DNA from: an uncultured Clostridia bacterium
GTDB lineage: Bacteria; Bacillota; Clostridia; TANB77; CAG-508
Direction: 5' to 3'
Assembly: GCA_947630155.1 (NCBI GenBank)
Contig: CANRGM010000040.1
Location: 1-9,653, forward strand
DNA: 9,653 nt
How positions within the stretch are numbered: position 1 is the first letter of the stretch; every line of letters begins with the position of its first letter. The translations under genes and the position numbers were made by a program. The notes under the pieces were generated by a model. It was not told the origin of the DNA. It saw only the letters and a list, made by a program, of their open reading frames with translations, and did no database searches. Shown piece after piece: positions 1-6,715 of the stretch.

Positions 1-18
1 AACTGCGGATGTTTCCAT
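1..18 (-). CDS. 5' end of a divergent gene, cut by the window edge
   Basis: Read on the minus strand, an ATG at 18-16 opens a frame coding M-E-T-S-A-V before the window ends. A clear ribosome binding site (AAAGGAG, positions 34-28) lies 9 bases upstream, and a near-consensus promoter at 121-93 points the same way. Together these make a real gene start likely even though only six codons are visible. Six residues are too few to assign a family or function. It is transcribed away from the teichoic acid genes, so any functional link to them is unknown. Confidence 0.7.
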
Positions 19-86
19 AAGTGAATACTCCTTTCATAAAATATGTGGCAAATGAACTTTTCATTTGCTATGCGGATGGTTTACAT
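4..86 (-). repeat. Near-duplicate of the divergent gene's start region in its own leader
   Basis: On the minus strand, ATGGAAACATCCGCA (18-4, the real start) closely matches ATGTAAACCATCCGCA (86-71, at the predicted 5' end of the transcript). They differ by one substitution and one inserted base, and share CATCCGCA exactly. In the upstream copy the ATG is followed directly by TAA. The copies flank the leader hairpin. Whether this is a decayed duplication, a regulatory mimic or chance cannot be settled here. Confidence 0.35.
44..72 (-). other. Hairpin in the leader of the divergent gene
   Basis: A perfect 8-base inverted repeat, GCAAATGA (48-55) and TCATTTGC (61-68), encloses a 5-base loop. 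G-T and T-A pairs can extend the stem outward to 44 and 72. It sits in the predicted 5' untranslated leader, 13 bases upstream of the ribosome binding site. No T-run follows on either strand, so it does not look like a terminator. It could affect mRNA stability or be a protein-binding operator; the sequence does not decide between these. Confidence 0.5.
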
Positions 87-92
87 AGTTCT

Positions 93-121
93 ATTATACG
101 CTGTTTTATAAAAAAAGTCAA
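93..121 (-). promoter_or_regulatory. Sigma-A-type promoter of the divergent gene
   Basis: On the minus strand the -35 box is TTGACT (121-116), followed by a 17-base spacer and a perfect TATAAT -10 box (98-93). Transcription would start near 90-86, giving a leader of about 70 bases before the ATG at 18. It lies back to back with the plus-strand promoter at 185-213, about 60 bases away. Confidence 0.75.
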
Positions 122-184
122 TATTATGGAAGAACTCTGTTTTTAATAAAATGACAATGTTATAACGTATTTTGTGTAAAAATG

Positions 185-213
185 TTGAAAAAAAATATAA
201 AAAGGTTTATAAT
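185..213 (+). promoter_or_regulatory. Main promoter of the teichoic acid operon
   Basis: TTGAAA (185-190), an exact 17-base spacer and a perfect TATAAT (208-213) form a strong sigma-A-like promoter. Transcription would start near 220, giving a short leader of under 30 bases before the TTG start at 248. The leader leaves little room for a riboswitch or attenuator. It is the only strong plus-strand promoter before the eight-gene run. Confidence 0.8.
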
Positions 214-247
214 GTAACAAATGTGACTATGTTTGGAGGAGAATATC

Positions 248-1492
248 TTGACAATAATATTATACATATTTAGAATGTATTTAACAGTTGTTTATAGTTT
301 TATAAAAATATTCACAAAACAAGATAGACAAGTATTTTTCTTGACTAGACAATATAGTAAAATATCGTTAAACTATAAATGGATTATACATGAATTAAAG
401 AAAAAAGATAAAAATATAAAAATAAAAGTTATATGTCAAAAAGTTGATAAAGAATTAAATGAAACATTAAGAGACGAACAAAAATATGCTAATATTTTTA
501 TTATAATAACAAAGTTGTTAAAGCAAATAAAAGGTGTATTTAATTATTTTGTTAGTCTTCATAAGCAAATGTGTTATATTGCAGAATCAAGAGTTGTTAT
601 TGTTGATGGATATAACATCCCAATAAGTGTATTAAAACATAAAAAGAATACAACTATTATACAATTGTGGCATGCTTTAGCAGCAATAAAGAAATTTGGG
701 TATCAATCTGTAGGATATAAAGATGGTATAAATCCTAAGATGGCTAAAATAATGAATATGCATAAAAATTATGATTATGTGATTTCGGGTTCAGATGAAA
801 TGAAAAAATATTTTTCACAAGCGTTTAACGTACCCATAGAAAAGGTGACATCTATAGGTACACCATATATAGATTATTTATTAAAAGATAATAAAGAAGC
901 AAAAGAAAAAATATATCTAAAACATCCAGAATTAAGAAATAAAACTAATATACTGTATTCTCCAACATTTAGAAAAGATGGAAGAGATAATATAAAGGAG
1001 GTAATTGACAATATAGATTTAGAAAAATATAATTTAATTGTTACATATCACGACAGAGATTCAAATAAAGAGAAATGTTCAAAAGTAATTGATTGTTCTG
1101 ATATTCCTTATAAAAACCTAATAGGGGTATCAGACTATGTAATTACAGATTATTCAGCTCTTTCTGTAGAGGCATCAATTGTAAATGCAAAGTTATTATT
1201 TTATGTATATGACATAGAACAATATGAAAAAGAAAATGGATTGAATGTTAATTTATTCAAGGAATTTCCAGAATATACTTCTAAAAACATCAAAGACTTA
1301 GTAAAAGTGATAGAACAAGGCGATTATGATATGGAAAATTTACAAAGATTTAAAGAAAAATACGTATCAAATTTAAAAGGTACAAGTACTGATCTTATAT
1401 GTGAATTGATATTAAGAAATGTAGATAAAAAAGAAATAATAAATTTGACAGAATTAGAAAAAACCTTTAGGGATAGTAAAGTAACTGTATAG
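248..1492 (+). CDS. TagB/TagF-like CDP-glycerol glycerophosphotransferase (short form)
   Basis: This 414-residue protein belongs to the teichoic acid glycerophosphotransferase family, which moves glycerol phosphate from CDP-glycerol to a lipid-linked acceptor at the inner membrane face. Visible motifs (from TTG 248) are QLWHALA with the family's first catalytic-type His at 142, SPTFR (238-242), TYHDR with a second His at 268, and TDYSA (300-304), which in the family binds the nucleotide phosphates. The usual WHG reads WHA here. The first 20 residues are hydrophobic and may anchor it to the membrane. The frame stays open back to TTG 233, but that codon directly precedes the GGAGGAG ribosome binding site (235-241), so TTG 248, six bases after it, is the better start. 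Length and place as first gene suggest a TagB-like priming role, an inference only. It could instead extend the chain. Confidence 0.85.
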   Translation: MTIILYIFRMYLTVVYSFIKIFTKQDRQVFFLTRQYSKISLNYKWIIHELKKKDKNIKIKVICQKVDKELNETLRDEQKYANIFIIITKLLKQIKGVFNYFVSLHKQMCYIAESRVVIVDGYNIPISVLKHKKNTTIIQLWHALAAIKKFGYQSVGYKDGINPKMAKIMNMHKNYDYVISGSDEMKKYFSQAFNVPIEKVTSIGTPYIDYLLKDNKEAKEKIYLKHPELRNKTNILYSPTFRKDGRDNIKEVIDNIDLEKYNLIVTYHDRDSNKEKCSKVIDCSDIPYKNLIGVSDYVITDYSALSVEASIVNAKLLFYVYDIEQYEKENGLNVNLFKEFPEYTSKNIKDLVKVIEQGDYDMENLQRFKEKYVSNLKGTSTDLICELILRNVDKKEIINLTELEKTFRDSKVTV

Positions 1493-1500
1493 TAAATTAA

Positions 1501-1528
1501 ATAGTATGATAAATAAAAATCATATTAT
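1501..1528 (+). other. Hairpin between the first two transferase genes
   Basis: ATAGTATGAT (1501-1510) pairs with ATCATATTAT (1519-1528) over ten positions, including one G-U, around an 8-base A-rich loop. It ends three bases before the ribosome binding site (GGAGGA, 1532-1537) of the next gene. No T-run follows, so it is not a typical terminator. It is AT-rich and only moderately stable, and could influence translation or processing of the downstream message. Confidence 0.35.
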
Positions 1529-1549
1529 ATTGGAGGAAAAGCAAATATT

Positions 1550-2803
1550 ATGAAGGATAAGATAAAAAAGTTTGTAATAGATATATCTAAAGAAAATGTT
1601 TTTTTTAGGAAAATAATAAGAAAAATAGTATATATTAAAAGATGCTGTTATTATAAAATATTTTATTTGACAAATAAGGTAGATGATAAAACTATACTAT
1701 TTGAAGTATTTGGCGGAAGAAACTATTCATGTAGCCCTAAATATATCTATGAAAAGTTAATAACAATGCCACAATTTAAAGATTATACATTTGTATGGTC
1801 ATTTAAAGATCCATCAAAGCATGAGGTGAAAAATTGCGATGGATTAAAAATTGTTAAACATTGTTCAAAAGAGTATTACAAATATTGTGCTAGTAGCAAA
1901 TATTGGATTGTGAATTCAATTATGGGTGAGCATATCAAGAAAAAGAAAAATCAAATTTATGTACAATGTTGGCACGGTACTCCATTAAAAAGATTAAGAT
2001 ATGATATAAAAGCAACAGGTAGTGTTCTTAATACTGTAGAAGAAATTAGAAAAAGAAATGATAAAGATGCATCAAGATTTGACTATTTTATATCACCTTC
2101 TAAATTCGCCAGTGAAAAATTTATATCAGCATTTAATTTGGAAAAGTTAGGAAAAAAAGATATAATAATTGAAGAAGGTTATCCTAGAAATGAATTGCTA
2201 TTTACATATACAGATGATGACGTAAAAAAAATCAAGGAAAAATTGAATATTCCAAAAGACAAAAAAGTTATTATGTATTTACCAACATTTAGGGACAATC
2301 AGCATACATCAGGGTTAGGGTATACATATAATATAGGAATAGATTTTGATAGCTTAAAAGAAAAATTTTCAGACAAGTATGTTATCTTATTTAGTACACA
2401 TTATTTTGTCGCTAATTCAATAGACTTGTCAAAATATGAAGGTTTTGTGTATAATATAAACGGTAAGTTTGATGATATAAATGAAATGTACATTATTAGT
2501 GATGTAATTATGACGGATTATTCAAGCGTATTTTTTGATTTTGCCAATTTGAAAAGGCCAATGATATTTTATATGTATGATTTAAATGATTATAAAGAAA
2601 ATCTAAGAGATTTTTATTTGGATTTGGATGAGCTACCAGGACCAATTGCAGAAACTCAAGATGAATTGGAAAAAAATTTGCAAAATATTGAAGAAATATC
2701 AAAAACTTATAGTGAAAAATATGAAAAATTCAATAAAAAGTTTAATTATTTAGATGACAAAGATGCAACTTTAAGAGTAATAAATAAGATATTTAAAAAG
2801 TAA
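1550..2803 (+). CDS. TagF-like CDP-glycerol glycerophosphotransferase
   Basis: At 417 residues, this is a second member of the CDP-glycerol:poly(glycerophosphate) transferase family and the most canonical of the three here. Motifs in order: QCWHGTPLK (139-147) with catalytic-type His142, GYPRNE (210-215), YLPTFRD (243-249), STHYF with His284, MTDYSS (321-326), RPMIFY (336-341) and a C-terminal ELPGPI (361-366) seen in TagF-type enzymes. The first 40 residues are basic with hydrophobic stretches (several Lys/Arg plus Tyr and Cys), suiting peripheral binding to acidic membrane lipid. The start is ATG 1550, with GGAGGA at 1532-1537, a slightly long 12-base spacing. It lies 16 bases upstream of tagD, whose product would supply its CDP-glycerol. 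It probably adds glycerol phosphate units to the growing chain. Primer versus polymerase activity cannot be read from the sequence. Confidence 0.88.
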   Translation: MKDKIKKFVIDISKENVFFRKIIRKIVYIKRCCYYKIFYLTNKVDDKTILFEVFGGRNYSCSPKYIYEKLITMPQFKDYTFVWSFKDPSKHEVKNCDGLKIVKHCSKEYYKYCASSKYWIVNSIMGEHIKKKKNQIYVQCWHGTPLKRLRYDIKATGSVLNTVEEIRKRNDKDASRFDYFISPSKFASEKFISAFNLEKLGKKDIIIEEGYPRNELLFTYTDDDVKKIKEKLNIPKDKKVIMYLPTFRDNQHTSGLGYTYNIGIDFDSLKEKFSDKYVILFSTHYFVANSIDLSKYEGFVYNINGKFDDINEMYIISDVIMTDYSSVFFDFANLKRPMIFYMYDLNDYKENLRDFYLDLDELPGPIAETQDELEKNLQNIEEISKTYSEKYEKFNKKFNYLDDKDATLRVINKIFKK

Positions 2804-2819
2804 AAATAGGAGGAAAAAA

Positions 2820-3272
2820 ATGAAAAAAGTATTAACTTATGGGACTTTTGATTTATTACATCCAGGGCATATTTATTTATTAAAAGAAGCGAAGAAATTG
2901 GGAGATGAATTAATAGTAGGAGTTTCTACAGACGAGTTTAATTCAATAAAACATAAAACATCATTTTTGCCATATGAGTATAGAAAAGAAATGGTAAAGT
3001 CAATAAGATATGTAGATAAAGTAATACCTGAGACGGATTGGAATCAAAAGGTAAATGATATTAAGAATATGGGAATTGATGTATTAGTAATGGGAGATGA
3101 TTGGAAAGGCAGCGATAAATTTGAATACTTGAAACAGTATTGTGATGTTGTATTTTTACCTAAGATGGAAGGGCTATCTTCTACGAAGTTTAGAGGACAT
3201 GTTGAAGAGTATGTTAGAATGATGGAAGAAGATGTATTAGGACAAAATGATAAGCAAGATATAGTTGTTTAA
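2820..3272 (+). CDS. tagD: Glycerol-3-phosphate cytidylyltransferase TagD
   Basis: This cytoplasmic enzyme joins CTP and sn-glycerol-3-phosphate to make CDP-glycerol and pyrophosphate, the donor for the neighbouring transferases. The 150-residue protein aligns closely by eye with Bacillus TagD: YGTFDLLHPGH near the N-terminus holds the nucleotidyltransferase HxGH motif (His14, His17) and Asp11. Lys46, Arg63, Trp74 and MGDDW (91-95) are also in their expected places. The family's RTEGISTT signature reads KMEGLSST (115-122), so its leading Arg is Lys here. About 20 acidic residues extend beyond the usual length near 130. The start is fixed by AGGAGG (2808-2813) six bases before ATG 2820. Its tight spacing after the previous gene indicates co-transcription. 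Identification is firm; glycerol as substrate is inferred from the family and context. Confidence 0.95.
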   Translation: MKKVLTYGTFDLLHPGHIYLLKEAKKLGDELIVGVSTDEFNSIKHKTSFLPYEYRKEMVKSIRYVDKVIPETDWNQKVNDIKNMGIDVLVMGDDWKGSDKFEYLKQYCDVVFLPKMEGLSSTKFRGHVEEYVRMMEEDVLGQNDKQDIVV

Positions 3273-3313
3273 AATAATATGAAATAATAAAAGAAGAATA
3301 GGAATGTTAGAAA

Positions 3314-4447
3314 ATGGAGAAAAAAGAATTTAGTAAGTATAATACACTATCTTTAAAGGGCATAGCAATAATAATGATGATGTTTCACCATTGTTTTAGA
3401 ACACAGAAACTATTTGCAAATTACAAAGTTTCTTTTTACCCGTTGAACCAAGATCTGGTGGTTGATGTATCGTTTTTTTTTAAGATATGTGTTAGCATTT
3501 TTGTATTTATAACAGGATATGGATTGGCACTTTCTTTAAAAAAATTAAATTCTGAATATAAATGGTCAAAAAAAGAACTATCAGACTGGGTCAAAAAAAG
3601 ATTAATAAAATTATTATCGGGATATTGTATAATAGTAATTCTATCATGGATAATATGCCAAATTATAAATGGTCGAGTACAAACGGTTTATTTTAAGAAG
3701 AATATTATATATGGTATTGTTCAAATGATGCTTGATTTTATTGGAATTAGCAATATAGTAGGAACAGCATCATTTAACTCGGCATGGTGGTATATGAGTA
3801 TAGCCATAGCTTATGTATTTTCAGTACCATTATTTATTAAGTTATTTAAAAAATATGGTTATTTTTTAGTAATGGCTTTTGTTTTTTTTGTTCCAAGAAT
3901 TATAGGATGGAATTATGTAAATAGTAGTTATATATCTTTTTTGCCAATGTTATTATTGGGAATAATATTTGGAGAAAACAATTTAATGGTAAAAGTAGCT
4001 AATCTGAAAATAAATAAAAATAAATATGTAAGCAAAGCTCTAAAATTTGTTATAGAAACAGGTTTGTTTATAATTCTATATATAGTGTGTATGAAGTTAC
4101 CAAAAGATAAATTCTGGGAAATAAGGTATGCTGTTATACCGATTTTTATGATGTGTTATTTTTACGAGTTTATCATTGATATACCTATAATAAAACATAT
4201 ACTAGAATTCCTCGGAAAGCATTCTATGAATATTTTCTTGATACATGAATTTTTAAGGAGTTATTATTTATCGGATTTCATATATTCATTTGGAAATTTT
4301 GTAAAAATAGGAATAATGCTGTTACTTATGTCGATAGGCATATCAATTATAATTGAATTAGTAAAGAAAATAATTAAATATGAAAAAATTACTAATAAAA
4401 TGATAGAAAGTGTTGGTTGCAGAGACAATAGAATAAAAGAATATTAA
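3314..4447 (+). CDS. Acyltransferase-3 family integral membrane protein
   Basis: This is a 377-residue polytopic membrane protein of the acyltransferase-3 (OafA-like) type, which typically transfers acetyl or other acyl groups to sugars or cell-surface polymers. The family's N-terminal pattern is present: SLKGIAII then FHHCF (His25/His26) in the first helix. FITGYGLALSL (65-75), SAWWYMSIAIAYVF (156-169) and LGKHSMNIFLIHEFLR (300-315, His311) follow as expected. About ten hydrophobic segments are visible. The start is ATG 3314 with a modest AGGA site at 3300-3303; no better upstream start is in frame. Inside a teichoic acid operon, between tagD and a transferase, it may O-acylate the polymer or its linkage sugars. 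That substrate is inference; a capsule or peptidoglycan target is also possible. Confidence 0.8.
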   Translation: MEKKEFSKYNTLSLKGIAIIMMMFHHCFRTQKLFANYKVSFYPLNQDLVVDVSFFFKICVSIFVFITGYGLALSLKKLNSEYKWSKKELSDWVKKRLIKLLSGYCIIVILSWIICQIINGRVQTVYFKKNIIYGIVQMMLDFIGISNIVGTASFNSAWWYMSIAIAYVFSVPLFIKLFKKYGYFLVMAFVFFVPRIIGWNYVNSSYISFLPMLLLGIIFGENNLMVKVANLKINKNKYVSKALKFVIETGLFIILYIVCMKLPKDKFWEIRYAVIPIFMMCYFYEFIIDIPIIKHILEFLGKHSMNIFLIHEFLRSYYLSDFIYSFGNFVKIGIMLLLMSIGISIIIELVKKIIKYEKITNKMIESVGCRDNRIKEY

Positions 4448-4458
4448 ACATATAGTAG

Positions 4459-4485
4459 TTGACACAATTTAAATATGCGTATACT
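4459..4485 (+). promoter_or_regulatory. Possible internal promoter before the third transferase
   Basis: A perfect TTGACA (4459-4464) is followed 15 bases later by TATACT (4480-4485). The spacer is shorter than the optimal 17, so strength is doubtful. A transcript would start near 4492, just before the ribosome binding site AAAGGAGAG (4492-4500) of the gene starting at TTG 4508. No terminator is visible upstream, so read-through from the main promoter is expected anyway. Confidence 0.3.
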
Positions 4486-4507
4486 GGATATAAAGGAGAG
4501 AATAAAA

Positions 4508-6577
4508 TTGAGTAAGATAGATGTTGAATTGGTTGGAAGAAAATTAATTATTAGAAAAAATACAGCAAGATATAGTGATAAAAATATTGAAGAAATTGAT
4601 ATAGATTCACTTAAACTTGGTAAAAGATATAAATCTCTTATAAAAATAACGAATGATGAAGATAAAAATAAAGTTCTATTTATACAAGGGGTAGATCCTT
4701 TAACAGAAGAAGAAAATAACAGCTATGATGGCGAAGAAGATAATACCGAATATAATGAAGAAAAAGAAATTGATTATATGCATTCTGAGGTAAATGAGAA
4801 TAATGTAAAGAATGATGAAAATGATGAGAGTGATGAAAATGATGAAGGGATAGAAGAACAAACAATACAAAAGAAACAATACGTGGTTTTTGTGTACTCA
4901 GAAGGAGCCAAAATAAAATATGCATATTACAAATGGACTGAAGACAAGGCATACAAAGAGTTTTTGAAAATAAGGTATAAATTATTGGGATTATCTATAA
5001 ATAAAAAGAGGGTAAAAATAAAGGTACTTGCATATATGGTAAATAAATATCATATTGAGTACGAAGAATTAAAATTTTATTTAGATGGAGAATTAGGTAT
5101 TCCATGTAAGCTGAGAGAATACACAAAAAAACCTTCAAAATTCAAAGCTATAAGAGATGGTAATATCTATAAATTTAACTTCAATACGGAAGATATAATA
5201 AGTGATCAATCTACTATAAATGGTACAGTCAGATTTTCCGTAAATATAGATGGAAATGAAATAAACTATAAAATTGCAAAAAAGAAAAAAGGAATAAATA
5301 AAAGATATTATTATAGTCCTATGAAGGGTACATATGTTAATGAATTTGCAATTCATATGAGAAGAACCTCCAATGGGAATCTTATATTTGTAAAAAGATT
5401 AAAAGAACCAATAGAAGATACATTAAAATTTAAGATTTTAGAAAGTAAGTTCGTATCAAATATAATGTATTATCTTGGAAAAATATGTATGAAATTTAGA
5501 AATAGAAAAATTAATCTTTTCTATGAAAAATTTTCGTCAAAGGCTGAAGAGGGTGCATATGATTTGTTCTTATTGTTTCAGACCCATAAAAATACAAAAA
5601 ATTATTTTATAATAGATGAAAATGCAGATGATTATAAAATAATAAAAGGCAATCCAGGCGTAGTAAAAAAATATTCATTTAAGTATTATTGGGTAATATA
5701 CAATGCAACTAACTGTATAGCAACAGAGTCACCATCTCATCTTAACATTATAAGATCTAACAATGGTATATTAAGAAGGGCTTTTGCAGATAAAAAGTTT
5801 ATTTTTTTACAACATGGTGTTACATATTTGAAATGTCAAGGAAAGAATTCTACATTTAATAATGGTAAAGAAGGAGAAGTAAGTTGGATTGTTGCAGGTA
5901 GCGAAAAAGAAAAAGATGCAATAGTTGAAATGTTGAAAGTGAATGAAAAGCAAGTACTGAAAACAGGACTTCCTATATTTAGTAAAATAGATTATAAACA
6001 TATCGATAAAGACTCAGAAGATATTGTAACAATAATGTTAACGTGGAAACCATATGAAGAACAATTGTATAACTTTGAAGAGTCTACTTACTATCAATAT
6101 ACTGTAGAAATTTACAATATGCTTGAAAAATATATAGATAAAGAAAAGATTAATATTGTACCACATCCAAAAGTGCTTGAATTACTAAACACTACAAATA
6201 TGAAGGAAAGCGTGTGGCAAGGAAAGATATCTGATATTTTAAAGAAAACTAAGATATTGATAACAGACTATTCTTCTGTTTGTTATAATGCGTTTTATCA
6301 GGGGGCAGGCGTAGTCTTTTTTCAACCTGATTTACAAAAATTTGAAGAAGAAAATGGTAAATTAGTTCCTAATGATGATGAATATATAGGATATAGGACT
6401 TTTTCTATACAGGAACTTGAGATGTTAATTAAATATGCTATTAATGATGGTAAAATCGATTTAGATATAATTAGAACGAAAGAGTTTGAAGAAATGTATG
6501 AGACAATAAATGAATTTTCTGATGGAAAAAATATTGATAGGATTTATCAAGAATTGCTGGATTTGGGGATTATATAA
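4508..6577 (+). CDS. Large TagF-like glycerophosphotransferase with N-terminal extension
   Basis: This 689-residue protein has two parts. Residues from about 335 onward form a glycerophosphotransferase domain like its two shorter neighbours: FLQHGVTYLK with His436, TGLP (486-489), LTWKPYEEQL in place of the usual PTWR/PTFR, VPHPK with His553, and ITDYSS (585-590). Residues 1-330 are not recognised as a catalytic domain. They look rich in beta strands, as in N-terminal parts of long TagF-type proteins, and contain a very acidic stretch (about 66-118) with a DEN/DES repeat. An in-frame ATG at 4475 would add 11 residues but has no ribosome binding site, whereas AAAGGAGAG (4492-4500) lies inside that extension and serves TTG 4508. 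In length it resembles chain polymerases (TagF, about 720-750 residues), so it is the best polymerase candidate here. Its donor is probably CDP-glycerol, since no other CDP-alcohol pathway gene is present. Confidence 0.85.
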   Translation: MSKIDVELVGRKLIIRKNTARYSDKNIEEIDIDSLKLGKRYKSLIKITNDEDKNKVLFIQGVDPLTEEENNSYDGEEDNTEYNEEKEIDYMHSEVNENNVKNDENDESDENDEGIEEQTIQKKQYVVFVYSEGAKIKYAYYKWTEDKAYKEFLKIRYKLLGLSINKKRVKIKVLAYMVNKYHIEYEELKFYLDGELGIPCKLREYTKKPSKFKAIRDGNIYKFNFNTEDIISDQSTINGTVRFSVNIDGNEINYKIAKKKKGINKRYYYSPMKGTYVNEFAIHMRRTSNGNLIFVKRLKEPIEDTLKFKILESKFVSNIMYYLGKICMKFRNRKINLFYEKFSSKAEEGAYDLFLLFQTHKNTKNYFIIDENADDYKIIKGNPGVVKKYSFKYYWVIYNATNCIATESPSHLNIIRSNNGILRRAFADKKFIFLQHGVTYLKCQGKNSTFNNGKEGEVSWIVAGSEKEKDAIVEMLKVNEKQVLKTGLPIFSKIDYKHIDKDSEDIVTIMLTWKPYEEQLYNFEESTYYQYTVEIYNMLEKYIDKEKINIVPHPKVLELLNTTNMKESVWQGKISDILKKTKILITDYSSVCYNAFYQGAGVVFFQPDLQKFEEENGKLVPNDDEYIGYRTFSIQELEMLIKYAINDGKIDLDIIRTKEFEEMYETINEFSDGKNIDRIYQELLDLGII
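4814..4849 (+). repeat. Four 9-base tandem units coding acidic D-E-x repeats
   Basis: Units GATGAAAAT, GATGAGAGT, GATGAAAAT and GATGAAGGG sit head to tail in frame inside the large transferase gene, coding D-E-N, D-E-S, D-E-N, D-E-G. Units one and three are identical. Because each unit is three codons, gain or loss by slippage would change length without breaking the frame. The surrounding residues (about 66-118 of the protein) are also rich in Glu, Asp and Asn, suggesting a flexible acidic linker. Confidence 0.85.
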
Positions 6578-6623
6578 AATAAGAACAAAATGATAAATGA
6601 ATAAATTATTTTTTTAGTAAAAC

Positions 6624-6652
6624 TTGTCAAAAAATAGTTTATATAGTAATAT
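6624..6652 (+). promoter_or_regulatory. Possible promoter for tagG-tagH-LCP
   Basis: The 138-base gap before tagG is the widest in the operon. It holds TTGTCA (6624-6629), a 17-base spacer and TAATAT (6647-6652). Transcription would start near 6659, leaving a leader of about 57 bases. The -10 box matches consensus at only four of six positions, and such AT-rich DNA yields chance matches. I see no convincing terminator in the gap, only a short AT palindrome beside a T-run near 6600-6615. Confidence 0.4.
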
Positions 6653-6715
6653 TATCAAAGGAATTATAAAACCAAAAGTATTACTACAAAAACTTAATAA
6701 TGAATGGAGAATGAA

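Noticed and set aside
4680..4952. Minus-strand open frame of 90 codons opposite the large transferase gene
   Set aside because: It is the complement of the acidic repeat (giving His/Ser-rich low complexity), lies inside a well-supported gene and has no recognisable motif.
6595..6620. Short AT palindrome followed by seven T residues after the large transferase
   Set aside because: The possible stem is only a few A-T pairs with almost no loop, too weak to call a terminator.
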